Source: Bacteroidota bacterium
GTDB taxonomy: Bacteria > Bacteroidota > Bacteroidia > Palsa-965
DNA: 43,445 bases
Reading direction: 5' to 3'
Assembly (NCBI GenBank): GCA_003153435.1
Contig: PLYR01000048.1
Span: 31,307 to 74,751, forward strand
In this document: positions 15,499-23,292 of the stretch, one piece after another
Layout of the letters: every line of letters begins with the position of its first letter
Numbering within the stretch: position 1 is the first letter of the stretch
Notes under the pieces: generated by a model
Database searches by the model: none
What the model was told of the DNA's origin: nothing
What the model saw: only the letters and a program-made list of their open reading frames with translations
Translations under genes and position numbers: made by a program

Positions 15499-16362
15499 AT
15501 GAATAGATTCTGTCTGCTCCAATTCGTTTTGTTTTTTTTAATTACTAGCATCAAAGCACAGAACACAGAGAAAGTTGGAGAGAGGATCAAGCCTTTCATC
15601 CTGGGTGAAATTGATAGTCTTTATTCCGCTGAATTATCGGAAGGCCGAACACTCAATATTTATCTTCCGGATGGGTATAATAGGAATGATACTCTGAGAT
15701 ATCCTGTTATTTATCTTTTGGACGGATCTGCAGATGAAGATTTTATTCATATTGTAGGGTTGGTCCAATATTTCAATTTTCCTTGGATCAATACCGTCCC
15801 CAAATCCATTGTGGTTGGAATTGCTAATGTTGATCGGAGAAGAGATTTTACGTATCCCACCACAAATGTGGAAGACAAAAAGCAATTTCCAACAACCGGA
15901 GGGTCCGCAAAATTCATCGCTTTCCTGGAGAAAGAATTACAGCCATACATAGATAACAGATTTAAAACAAAAGGGTCGAACACAATCATTGGGCAAAGCT
16001 TAGGAGGATTGTTGGTAACGCAGATCCTTTTTGAAAAACCAGAACTTTTTAGCAAGTATATAATTATCAGCCCAAGCCTTTGGTGGGATGACGGGTCTCT
16101 TTTAAAACAGCAAGCGAAGGTGTTAATTCCTTCCTTCTCCAGACAAACGACCATTTATATAGGAACTGGCAAGGAGGGTTTTTGGCCCGGAAAACCTAAT
16201 CATATAATGGAGGTGGAGGCAAAAGAACTCGCAGACAGGTTTATCAAATCCGGAAAGAAAAATTTGGTAGTCTATTATGATTTCCTGCCGAAGGAAACGC
16301 ATGCTACAGTGACCCACCCAGCGGTTTTTAATGCATTTCGAATGATGTATCCGGCTAAATAG
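15499..16362 (+). CDS. Exported esterase (alpha/beta hydrolase, esterase D/Fes-like)
   Basis: This 287-residue protein has a signal peptide (MNRFCLLQFVLFFLITSIKAQ) and an esterase fold of the PF00756 type. Early strands read LNIYLPDGYN and YPVIYLLDGSADEDF; the nucleophile elbow is GQSLGG with Ser167; the general-base histidine is probably His268 in KETHATV. This is the family of Fes-like, esterase D and antigen 85-type enzymes that hydrolyse ester bonds of siderophores, sugars or xenobiotics. No siderophore genes adjoin, so the substrate is unknown. It follows the YdeI-like gene by 42 bases but has its own context and may be separately transcribed. Confidence 0.9.
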   Translation: MNRFCLLQFVLFFLITSIKAQNTEKVGERIKPFILGEIDSLYSAELSEGRTLNIYLPDGYNRNDTLRYPVIYLLDGSADEDFIHIVGLVQYFNFPWINTVPKSIVVGIANVDRRRDFTYPTTNVEDKKQFPTTGGSAKFIAFLEKELQPYIDNRFKTKGSNTIIGQSLGGLLVTQILFEKPELFSKYIIISPSLWWDDGSLLKQQAKVLIPSFSRQTTIYIGTGKEGFWPGKPNHIMEVEAKELADRFIKSGKKNLVVYYDFLPKETHATVTHPAVFNAFRMMYPAK

Positions 16363-16370
16363 GGCAAATT

Positions 16371-16862
16371 TTAATTATCTAAAGACATTTCCATAACCTT
16401 GGTGCTGGGCTCTTTGAATCCAAACTTCCGGTATATTGGCTCACCCATTACGGAGGCTCGAAGTTCAATTCTCTTTACGGATAATTTCTTAGCTTTTACC
16501 ATCATTCTTTCGAGTATCCCGGTAGCAATGCCCAGGCCCCTGTATGGAGGCTCGGTATACATGTTCAGGATATATGCGGTTTTCCCTGTAATTGTGTTGA
16601 AGTTTCCGGGTTGATGACGCAAGACAAAAGTTCCGAACCCTGCAAAATTATTTTTATGTTCGGCGATATAAGAGAAGCACGTCTTGTTCCCAATGTGTTT
16701 GGTATAATATCTCTTTAAGCTTTTCCGTAGCTCTGCTTCCCGGTACAAAGGAATCTTTTTTCCGACCTCTTTGAGGAGAATGATCCGGTAATTAATTAAT
16801 GTGGCCATATCTTGTGTTGTGGCCAGCCGGAAGATGATTTTCTTTTGCAAGGCGTTATTCAT
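16371..16862 (-). CDS. GNAT-family N-acetyltransferase
   Basis: This protein of about 163 residues is a GNAT acetyltransferase. The acetyl-CoA-binding motif A is visible as YTEPPYRGLGIATGILERMM, and the next helix-strand is KRIELRASVMGEPIYRKFGF, where the Tyr of IYRKFGF is the usual general-acid position. I start it at the ATG at 16862; a TTG six bases earlier is less likely. It begins 2 bases after the stop of the deacetylase-like gene, so it is translationally linked to it. The substrate is unknown; the neighbours suggest a sugar or a surface-glycan component. Confidence 0.9.
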   Translation of the reverse strand: MNNALQKKIIFRLATTQDMATLINYRIILLKEVGKKIPLYREAELRKSLKRYYTKHIGNKTCFSYIAEHKNNFAGFGTFVLRHQPGNFNTITGKTAYILNMYTEPPYRGLGIATGILERMMVKAKKLSVKRIELRASVMGEPIYRKFGFKEPSTKVMEMSLDN

Positions 16863-16864
16863 TT

Positions 16865-17575
16865 TCAAAATACTCTCCAGGGAATAGCTTTTTCTTTTGA
16901 AAGTCTCACAAGTTCTTTGAAATCTGCTGCTACTGTTTTATTCGCATGGTAATTGCATGGATGAATGAGTATGGCTATGTCAGTTTGGCTTGCGGCTTCC
17001 AATACCTGCTCGGGCTCTGAAAATGCAGGGTCCCTGTAATCTCTTTCAACCCAGAATACAGAATCAAAATATTGATCTGTACTTTCCAATGCCTTGGCTG
17101 AGACACCGATCGTATTCCCGAAATAATAAGCGGTATTGGTCTTGACGCTCCATTCTCTGTATTTCTCCGGCTCATAGGGTGGGTAGTGATGTTTACCTAG
17201 TTTCAATTTACCTGAGCCATGTTTGGAAAAGGAGCCTACCGGTTCAGGGGCTACCGTCTTTTTGAAGAGGTCCAATTCGGCAGTGAATGTTTCAAGGTTA
17301 CGTGTGTTTTCAGCATGGAAGCAGAGTTTATGGCCACCCTCCAGGGTAAGCCTGGTCACTTCTGCATTCGGTGCCGTGCACTGACGATGGTACATGAATC
17401 CAGGAATATTTTCGGCATTGCAGTATTTCAGAAATGCAATGTGGTGATAGAGATAGTTCCATGACCCTATGATCGGAATGTCAAAATAATCTTCCACAAT
17501 CTTACTGGCTACCTTCGTGAAAATCGTTGAATTTCCATAAGGCTTGTCAATATCCACTCGTAAAATCAATGCCAT
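16865..17575 (-). CDS. Polysaccharide-deacetylase-like (NodB-fold) protein
   Basis: This protein of about 236 residues looks like a carbohydrate esterase 4/NodB-type barrel: ALILRVDIDKPYGN carries an Asp-x-Asp at the end of the first strand, a central GHKLCFHAENTRN gives a histidine at the second metal-binding position, and ILIHPCNYH at residues about 212-220 gives the C-terminal His of the family. The similarity is distant and the deacetylase activity is unproven. The start is the ATG at 17575; an in-frame ATG at 17602 would overlap the previous gene by 26 bases. It lies between an acyltransferase and a GNAT gene, with gaps of 1 and 2 bases. Confidence 0.65.
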   Translation of the reverse strand: MALILRVDIDKPYGNSTIFTKVASKIVEDYFDIPIIGSWNYLYHHIAFLKYCNAENIPGFMYHRQCTAPNAEVTRLTLEGGHKLCFHAENTRNLETFTAELDLFKKTVAPEPVGSFSKHGSGKLKLGKHHYPPYEPEKYREWSVKTNTAYYFGNTIGVSAKALESTDQYFDSVFWVERDYRDPAFSEPEQVLEAASQTDIAILIHPCNYHANKTVAADFKELVRLSKEKAIPWRVF

Positions 17576-17576
17576 A

Positions 17577-18569
17577 TTAATCGATATAAAGACGGATTCC
17601 ATAACGCCTTACAAATGGAATCAGCTTAGATGTTATTTTATTTTTATGCCCTATTGTTATCCGCGTTATGGGGTAATCCAGAACAGAAACCCCTTTGAAG
17701 ATCAACGCTGCAATCTCAGCTTTGTCTATGAGCTTGTTGACAAGAACGAGAATGTCGCCTCCGTTCAGGTTTTCAGCATCATCTACGGCCACTTTTATAT
17801 TTCCAAAAATTAATTTCCCTTCCTGCACCTCAGATTTCATCTTACAATGGAACGCCATGTAGCCTGCAAAGGCTTTTAAAATTTCATTCATTCGCTTCCG
17901 CTTTTCTTCTGCACTTAATTCATGGTTTACTTCCTTGATAACTTTTGCAGGGCTCCCGGCAATGAGAAGGTTTGGTCCGAATGATTTATTGACGAAAGAG
18001 CCGGCTCCAATGATCGAATAGTTCCCGATTTCCACATTTGGCAGTATAATTACTCTTGTAGGAATCTGCACATGATCACCAATGCTAACAGAACCAAGAA
18101 GAACTGGCCCCCCATGCAGGTAGTCTGACCAGCTCCCGTGGGTATATATATATGTACCTGTACCCACGGCTGTTTGTTTACCTACACTGATCCCTTCGCC
18201 GGTATCGAGAAGGCAGAAAGGAAAAATACGGCTGTGGTCACCAACCTCCAAAGATGAATGTTCATTGAACTCTCCGCTTATAATTACAAATGGAGAGCTG
18301 TGTACATATTGCCCGAAGGTGATGATACGGGTTGACACATAGGAGAGAGACTTGATTCTGGAATGATCACCCAAGGTGAGTTTTTCAGCTTTTATAAAAC
18401 AAAGAGGGCCAAGGCTAACGTCCTTACCTATATTAACGGAATCAGCCAGAAGCAAGGTCCCAAATCGAATTTTTGAACCTCTGCCTATCCGCTGGCCCAT
18501 AATTCTTCTCAGGGGAACATTTATAAATGAGGGGAGCAGGGCAAGAAGAAGGCCCGCAAATCTGTTCAT
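17577..18569 (-). CDS. Hexapeptide-repeat (left-handed beta-helix) acyltransferase
   Basis: This 330-residue protein has a short hydrophobic N-terminus, then a left-handed beta-helix at about residues 30-215 with recurring I-G-x-x-x-x-I/V steps (for example SVNIGKDVSLGPLCF, VSIGDHVQIPTRVIILPNVE and IGNYSIIGAGSFV). It ends this domain in the typical AGSPAKVIKEV. The histidine in YIYTHGSWSDY is a plausible catalytic residue. About 110 more residues follow, of unknown fold, which is longer than most WcaF-like transferases. The family O-acetylates or acylates sugars in capsule, LPS or exopolysaccharide. It is the first gene of a tight three-gene set with the deacetylase-like and GNAT genes. Confidence 0.88.
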   Translation of the reverse strand: MNRFAGLLLALLPSFINVPLRRIMGQRIGRGSKIRFGTLLLADSVNIGKDVSLGPLCFIKAEKLTLGDHSRIKSLSYVSTRIITFGQYVHSSPFVIISGEFNEHSSLEVGDHSRIFPFCLLDTGEGISVGKQTAVGTGTYIYTHGSWSDYLHGGPVLLGSVSIGDHVQIPTRVIILPNVEIGNYSIIGAGSFVNKSFGPNLLIAGSPAKVIKEVNHELSAEEKRKRMNEILKAFAGYMAFHCKMKSEVQEGKLIFGNIKVAVDDAENLNGGDILVLVNKLIDKAEIAALIFKGVSVLDYPITRITIGHKNKITSKLIPFVRRYGIRLYID

Positions 18570-18651
18570 ATTAACGATTTAGCTGGCAAGATAGGGAATA
18601 TCTTTATTCATTAGTCGAAACCAATTTAAATGACTCATGCAGGAAAAGCAG

Positions 18652-18675
18652 TATATTTGTAAGGTAAACTTACAA
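18652..18675 (+). promoter_or_regulatory. Likely promoter and MarR operator
   Basis: A -7 box TATATTTG at 18652-18659 overlaps a perfect inverted repeat TTGTAAG-N5-CTTACAA at 18657-18675, 25 bases before the MarR gene. A repressor bound there would cover the -7 box and the transcription start. No good TTG is found at the right distance upstream, so the -33 box is weak. Confidence 0.7.
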
Positions 18676-18700
18676 GTTAAAGAACAAAATAGAAATCTAC

Positions 18701-19129
18701 ATGAACAACACCGATTTGAGTTCAGCGTTGCGAACGGCAGTCTCTGCATTACATAAAGGTCTCCGTAAACAAATGTACTCCGTCCAGGCCTGGTCTATGA
18801 CCGAGATGGAAACCATCGGACATCTCATGCGATCCCCTTCTTTGCTCCCCACTGAGCTTGCGACTCTCACCAGGGTTAAAACCCAGTCGATGTCTCAAAT
18901 TCTGAATAAAATGGAAGAACATGGCATTGTCAAAAGGACACCTTCCAAAGACGATGGACGTAAAGTAGCCATTTCACTTTCTGCTTCCGGGAAAAAATTG
19001 GTTGAAAAAATAATCTATGAGCGGGATGAATGGCTTAAAGAGAGGATTGAACTAAAGCTGACAGTGAAAGAGAAAGAGGTTCTCATTAAAGCTTTGCCGA
19101 TACTGAATAAGCTCGTTGAGATTAAATAA
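18701..19129 (+). CDS. MarR-family transcriptional regulator
   Basis: This 142-residue regulator has the MarR winged helix-turn-helix: WSMTEMETIGHLMRSPSLLP, then TELATLTRVKTQSMSQILNKMEEHGI as the recognition region, then the wing VKRTPSKDDGRKVAISLSASG with the D-x-R motif. It is followed by an isochorismatase-fold enzyme and an efflux carrier, the common layout of a MarR-controlled detoxification operon. A palindrome at 18657-18675 over its own promoter suggests autorepression. The inducing ligand is unknown. Confidence 0.93.
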   Translation: MNNTDLSSALRTAVSALHKGLRKQMYSVQAWSMTEMETIGHLMRSPSLLPTELATLTRVKTQSMSQILNKMEEHGIVKRTPSKDDGRKVAISLSASGKKLVEKIIYERDEWLKERIELKLTVKEKEVLIKALPILNKLVEIK

Positions 19130-19166
19130 AATTCGCGCCTTATATAAACTAATAAAACCTATAACA

Positions 19167-19754
19167 ATGATTACAGAAATCGACAAGAACACAGCTCTGA
19201 TACTGATTGACTTTCAAAAAGGTGTTTTGCAAAGAGAAACAGCGCATCCTATGAAGGAAGTTCTTACGAAGGCCGCTGCTTTGATAGAGGCTTTCCGGAA
19301 GGCAAAACTTCCGATAGTGATCGTAAATGTGATCCCTAATGGTTCAAATTTCAAAACACGGAAGGAAGGAATGACTGCCCAGATGAATGCAGCTATGTCT
19401 GCTCTTCTTTCCACACCGGGCTTCGCCGATATCGTTGAGGATATTAAAACCCACCCTGATGATATCTTTATCACCAAAGGTACCTGGAATGCTTTTTACA
19501 ATACCCGTTTGCATGAGGAATTACAAAAACGAAAGGTAACCGGAATTGTATTGGGCGGCGTAGCCACCAGCATTGGGGTAGAAGGGACTGCGCGTGCCGC
19601 GAGTGAATTGAGTTATAACATCAGCTTTGCGACAGATGCCGTTACTGATATGAAAATGGAAGCGCACCAAAATAGTTTGGCGAATATCTATCCCCGGCTG
19701 GGAGAGTTGGGTACAACAACCGAACTGATTGATAAACTGGCAACCAGAAAATAA
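19167..19754 (+). CDS. Isochorismatase-family hydrolase lacking the catalytic cysteine
   Basis: This 195-residue protein has the isochorismatase-like fold: ALILIDFQKGVL gives the catalytic Asp, ITKGTWNAFYNTRLHEELQ gives the Lys, and LGGVATSIGVEGTARAASE is the strand-helix where most members have a cysteine. Here that position is a Gly (TSIGVE), as in YecD, EntB and PhzD. The start is placed at the ATG at 19167, which gives the usual short N-terminus before the first strand; the longer frame from 19116 overlaps the MarR gene and adds unrelated residues. It lies 37 bases after MarR and 15 before the MFS gene. Substrate unknown. Confidence 0.88.
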   Translation: MITEIDKNTALILIDFQKGVLQRETAHPMKEVLTKAAALIEAFRKAKLPIVIVNVIPNGSNFKTRKEGMTAQMNAAMSALLSTPGFADIVEDIKTHPDDIFITKGTWNAFYNTRLHEELQKRKVTGIVLGGVATSIGVEGTARAASELSYNISFATDAVTDMKMEAHQNSLANIYPRLGELGTTTELIDKLATRK

Positions 19755-19769
19755 AGAGGGTTCAGTGAG

Positions 19770-21047
19770 ATGAGCAAAGAGGGGAGATTAAGTATGTTTC
19801 GGGCATTTCAGAGCAGGAACTATGCATTGTATTTTACCGGACAATCTATTTCCCTCATCGGTACATGGATGCAACGCACCGGTGTCAGCTGGGTGGTTTA
19901 TACAATGACCCACTCTGCGTTTATGCTCGGGCTAACGATTTTTGCCTCACAATTTCCTTCCTTTTTGTTTTCACTCTTTGGAGGCATCCTGGCCGACCGA
20001 TATAACCGTCATAAAATCATTCTCATCACACAAACAGCCTCTCTTGTTCAGGCTGTTTTGCTGGCCATTCTCGCCCTCTCCAATCATTATGTGGTTTGGG
20101 AGATCCTTGCACTTAGTGCAATACTGGGAATAATCAATGCCTTTGATGTACCGGCCAGGCAACCGCTGATTCATGAACTGGTGACGGATAAAAGAGACCT
20201 TCCGAATGCACTAGCACTGAATTCTTCTATGGCAAATGTTGCCAGACTCGTGGGACCCGCTCTTTCAGGCATCATCCTTGAAGCATTTGGAGCAGGATTC
20301 TGCTTCCTTTTAAATGCTTTTAGTTTTCTCGCGGTCATCTTTTCTTTACTGACAATGAAACTTTCAACCTATGAACCCAGGTCAGGAAAAAGGAAAGCTA
20401 CCCAGGAACTTGCAGAGGGATTTATGTACATCAGAAAAACACCTGCCATTGGGATGGTGCTGTTGTTACTCTCCGTAGTGAGTTTGCTTGTACTCCCGTA
20501 TGATACGCTATTGCCAGTTTTTGCCAAAGTTATATTCAGTGGTAATGCCACCACTTTCGGATACATCACGAGCTGCATTGGATTGGGAGCTGTGGTGGGG
20601 ACATTTTTTCTTGCTTCCCTTAAACCAGGTACTGACTTAAAATTTGTTTTGCTCATTAACACCCTCATTTTGGGTGTAGGAATGATGCTCTTTTCGCACA
20701 TGAATAATTTCCCGTTGGCAATGCTGTTTGGTGCTATTTTTGGTTTCGGAGCCATGTCTCAGACAACTATTTGTCTGACGTTGATTCAAATTCATTCTGC
20801 TCCGGAAATGCGAGGAAGGGTAATGAGTTATGTGGCGATGGGTTTTTTCGGAATGTTACCTCTGGGAAGTTTGATTGTGGGTGGGGTTTCACAAAGTATC
20901 GGTGCTCCAAACACACTCCTGGTTCAAGGTGTGATGGCCCTTATTATTGCGGGTGTTTTCAGCACATTTTTGAGAAAAGACAGATTGAGTAAGAAGGATG
21001 AAATCCAAGTGGAAGTCGCTCAAGATCAGGTTATGAACGAACTATAA
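19770..21047 (+). CDS. MFS transporter (EntS/MFS_3-like efflux carrier)
   Basis: This 425-residue inner-membrane protein has about 12 hydrophobic helices and is of the MFS_3 type. It opens with FRAFQSRNYALYFTGQSISL, followed by GTWMQRTGVSWVVY, and has the conserved loop-2 motif GGILADRYNRHKI. Later motifs include ALNSSMANVARLVGPALSG and the central VLLLLSVVSLLVLPYDTLLP. Members such as EntS export siderophores or drugs by proton antiport. It is the last gene of the MarR operon and is probably an efflux pump for the compound the MarR protein senses. An ATG at 19794 (the MFRAF methionine) is an equally good start. Confidence 0.9.
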   Translation: MSKEGRLSMFRAFQSRNYALYFTGQSISLIGTWMQRTGVSWVVYTMTHSAFMLGLTIFASQFPSFLFSLFGGILADRYNRHKIILITQTASLVQAVLLAILALSNHYVVWEILALSAILGIINAFDVPARQPLIHELVTDKRDLPNALALNSSMANVARLVGPALSGIILEAFGAGFCFLLNAFSFLAVIFSLLTMKLSTYEPRSGKRKATQELAEGFMYIRKTPAIGMVLLLLSVVSLLVLPYDTLLPVFAKVIFSGNATTFGYITSCIGLGAVVGTFFLASLKPGTDLKFVLLINTLILGVGMMLFSHMNNFPLAMLFGAIFGFGAMSQTTICLTLIQIHSAPEMRGRVMSYVAMGFFGMLPLGSLIVGGVSQSIGAPNTLLVQGVMALIIAGVFSTFLRKDRLSKKDEIQVEVAQDQVMNEL

Positions 21048-21200
21048 TGTTTGATAATCGTTCACTTGCTGCAACTACCAAATTGAGAACGAGAAGAAGA
21101 TGAGGCTTGAGACTAATCGGGGCACGCTCTTTGTAATAATTCTGAATTATAATATAAGGGAAAATACTATCTTTACCTTATTCATATAATCCTGCTGCTT

Positions 21201-21752
21201 ATGAGGTTAGATCAGATCCTGGGGATGCGGAAAAAGCATATTGTATGGTTAATGTTTTTCTTTGGAACTGTTGTGGTTGGAAATGCCCAGCAACAGCAAC
21301 CTGCACCAACACCTGCACCTGAACAACAGGAGTGCCTCGAACCCGGGGTAGAAGAGAAATGTATTGGACTTACCAAGGCAATCCTCGATGATTATGTATT
21401 CTTACACTCCAGGGCTTTTAACTCAGCCGTCTCTTCAGATGTGGAATTTTATGTCCCATTAAAGAAAGGGATCAATTATGTATTTTATATCTATGAAAAG
21501 GGAGCAGGTGCGGCCAAAGATGATGGAATGATTATCTCTCTGACAGATTCAGAGGATAAAGTGGTTGCTTCCAGTGTGGATCTCAAAACGAAGAAGAATA
21601 CTAAGGTTATCAGTTATACCCCAAACCAGCAGGGCAAATATTATCTAAAGACCAAATTCGTCACAAAAGACGAAAAATGCTGCCTCATTACCTTTGGCAT
21701 GATCAAGAAGAAACAGGAAACAGCACCTGTGGGGAAGAAGAAGACGCAATAG
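21201..21752 (+). CDS. Secreted protein of unknown function
   Basis: This 183-residue protein has a signal peptide; the start may be the ATG at 21201 or, perhaps better, at 21225 (MRKKHIVWLMFFFGTVVVGNAQ). After a Gln/Pro-rich stretch it has a beta-rich domain (VEFYVPLKKGINYVFYIYEK, then GMIISLTDSEDKVVASS, then GKYYLKTKFVT) which resembles the jelly-roll domains that follow a 'fluid pull' strand pattern in exported Bacteroidota proteins. Two cysteine pairs (C-L-E-P-G-V-E-E-K-C and C-C) may form disulfides. TATCTTTA at about 21168-21175 could be a weak -7 box. No family recognised. Confidence 0.7.
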   Translation: MRLDQILGMRKKHIVWLMFFFGTVVVGNAQQQQPAPTPAPEQQECLEPGVEEKCIGLTKAILDDYVFLHSRAFNSAVSSDVEFYVPLKKGINYVFYIYEKGAGAAKDDGMIISLTDSEDKVVASSVDLKTKKNTKVISYTPNQQGKYYLKTKFVTKDEKCCLITFGMIKKKQETAPVGKKKTQ

Positions 21753-21785
21753 ATATCTAGAACCTCTTTTGATTGTGTACAGCCT

Positions 21786-22232
21786 TTACTGAATTGCTGT
21801 TGGCCCTTTAATTCCCAGGCTATCGAGTTCCTTTAAGCTTAATGCTGGCAGACTCCCTGATTTCTCCATCTTTTTAGCCGCGAAAAGCCCGACCTTTTTT
21901 GCAAGCTCTTCTGAAGCAAAGTAATGATTTCCTTGCATGGCTGGAATCACTGGCTGTGAGATGATTCTTTTGCCATTCTGGAACAGTTCATACCCCCAAC
22001 CTTTGGGTTTGCCATTGCTGTCTAAAATTGCAATCGCATGTACCTCCACCGGTGTTTTGGAGAGGTCCGGTTTATCGGTTTCTGTAGCAACGGTTGTTGC
22101 AATTCCGGTTACAGTTCCATTACTGGTAACGACATCAGCATCAGCGGAGGGTTCAGTTTTAGAATTGCATGCGAGGAACAGAAATCCAAGAGGAATGAAA
22201 ATTTGTTTTATGGAAAATTTTAGATGTACCAT
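21786..22232 (-). CDS. DUF4907 lipoprotein
   Basis: This protein of about 148 residues has a lipoprotein signal (MVHLKFSIKQIFIPLGFLFLAC), a Ser/Thr/Asp-rich spacer and a C-terminal domain of about 75 residues with the DUF4907 pattern: GKPKGWGYELFQNGKRIISQP, then VIPAMQGNHYFASEELAKKVG, then LSLKELDSLGI. The family is restricted to Bacteroidota and has no known function. The start is put at the ATG at 22232; the GTG at 22238 adds only two residues. It is convergent with the secreted protein at 21201. Confidence 0.85.
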   Translation of the reverse strand: MVHLKFSIKQIFIPLGFLFLACNSKTEPSADADVVTSNGTVTGIATTVATETDKPDLSKTPVEVHAIAILDSNGKPKGWGYELFQNGKRIISQPVIPAMQGNHYFASEELAKKVGLFAAKKMEKSGSLPALSLKELDSLGIKGPTAIQ

Positions 22233-22293
22233 AAGCACGAAGGTAAAGCTAAATTCTTCTCAGAAAAAAAAATAACACGGTACCCTGTTCGTG

Positions 22294-22488
22294 TTAAGGG
22301 ACAATGATAATTTCTCCGCCTTTCCGGTCATGATGATAACCTCCGTTGTATTCATCATGGTGAGTAGGGTGGTGATGGTGCTCATAACCCCTGAAGTGGT
22401 GAATACGATTTTCTCCCATGTATTCTACTTCACAAGAGGAGAGGAGAAGAACAATTGCACTGATAAATATTAGAGCTTTCTTTTTCAT
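22294..22488 (-). CDS. Tiny His-rich lipoprotein
   Basis: This 64-residue protein starts with a clear lipoprotein signal (MKKKALIFISAIVLLLSSC), so Cys19 is probably lipidated. The mature 45 residues contain ten histidines, in runs such as HHFRGYEHHHHPTHHDEY and GGYHHDRKGG, and end in EIIIVP. The composition suggests metal binding (Zn, Cu or Ni) at the membrane surface. A clean signal peptide and the short gap to its neighbours support it as a real gene despite its size. No family recognised. Confidence 0.7.
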   Translation of the reverse strand: MKKKALIFISAIVLLLSSCEVEYMGENRIHHFRGYEHHHHPTHHDEYNGGYHHDRKGGEIIIVP

Positions 22489-22585
22489 GGTTGTAATTTC
22501 TATTACAAAGATGAAGCGTCCTGCTCAGTGGAGTGTTACAACAAGAATCAAAAGAGTTGTAAGATTTACAGGAGGGATGAAGAAA

Positions 22586-22681
22586 TCAGAAAGGGTTTGA
22601 ATACCGGGGATCAGCCAGGAAGGATACATCCGTAAGGGTATTCAGAAATGCTTCCAGTGCTTTTTTCTCCTGATCGGTGAC
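22586..22681 (-). pseudogene. 3' relic of a di-haem cytochrome-c peroxidase
   Basis: Translated on the minus strand, 22681 to 22586 reads VTDQEKKALEAFLNTLTDVS followed by FLADPRYSNPF and a TGA stop. This matches the last ~30 residues of MauG-like di-haem cytochrome-c peroxidases, whose C-terminus typically reads '..EK.DL.AFL.TLTD..F...P.FSNP'. Upstream of this the sequence (IICQ preceded by LIKR) does not continue the family, and no haem-binding CxxCH is present nearby. So only the tail of the gene survives; it was probably lost by deletion that joined it to the DinB upstream region. Confidence 0.75.
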
Positions 22682-22782
22682 CTGGCATATTATTAACCTT
22701 TTTATATGAAAATAAAAAAGAATCTTTCCTACCTTCGCAGGCAAACCAACTTTAAAGAATTAAACGTTTATAACCCCATATA

Positions 22783-23283
22783 ATGGAACTCAGAAATGGT
22801 CTAATGGCCGAAATAAAGCACGAAGCAGCTAGCACCCGTAAAATCCTCGAGCGTGTACCTCTGGATAAGCTAACCTGGAAACCCCATGAAAAGTCTATGG
22901 AACTCGGTAAAATTGCTAAACATGTGGCTTCCATTTATTCCTGGATAAGCCGTGCCATTACTACCGACGAGCTGGATTTTGCAAAAGGAAGACCACCACA
23001 ACCTCCCGATTTTAAGACAACAGCAGAACTTCTGGCTATATTAGATCATAACGTAAATCAGGCTCTCAAAGATGTCGAAACCACATCCAATGAAACGTTT
23101 ATGAAGCCTTGGAGCCTTAGAGAGGGGGAGAAAGTTTATATGACTATGCCTAAGGCAGCTGTCGTTCGGAACTTGGCACTGAATCATTCCGTGCACCATC
23201 GCGGACAGCTAAGTGTTTACCTCCGCCTTTTAAATGTTCCGGTTCCGGGTATGTATGGTCCGACAGCGGATGAGCCGATGTAG
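22783..23283 (+). CDS. DinB-family (DfsB-like) protein
   Basis: This 166-residue protein has the four-helix-bundle pattern of the DinB family: an opening helix with ILERVPLDKLTWKPHEKSME, a histidine in LGKIAKHVASIYSWI, and NHSVHHRGQLSVYLRLL with the two further metal-ligand histidines. The three His probably bind a divalent metal. Members include thiol-dependent transferases and hydrolases (for example bacillithiol S-transferases), but most are uncharacterised. It is monocistronic, convergent with the OB-fold gene 9 bases away, and replaced or was inserted beside the peroxidase relic. Confidence 0.9.
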   Translation: MELRNGLMAEIKHEAASTRKILERVPLDKLTWKPHEKSMELGKIAKHVASIYSWISRAITTDELDFAKGRPPQPPDFKTTAELLAILDHNVNQALKDVETTSNETFMKPWSLREGEKVYMTMPKAAVVRNLALNHSVHHRGQLSVYLRLLNVPVPGMYGPTADEPM

Positions 23284-23292
23284 AATTCTGAA

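Noticed and set aside
19116-19166. Longer isochorismatase start overlapping the MarR gene
   Set aside because: The added residues do not look like the family's N-terminus and the ATG at 19167 gives the expected short lead before the first strand.
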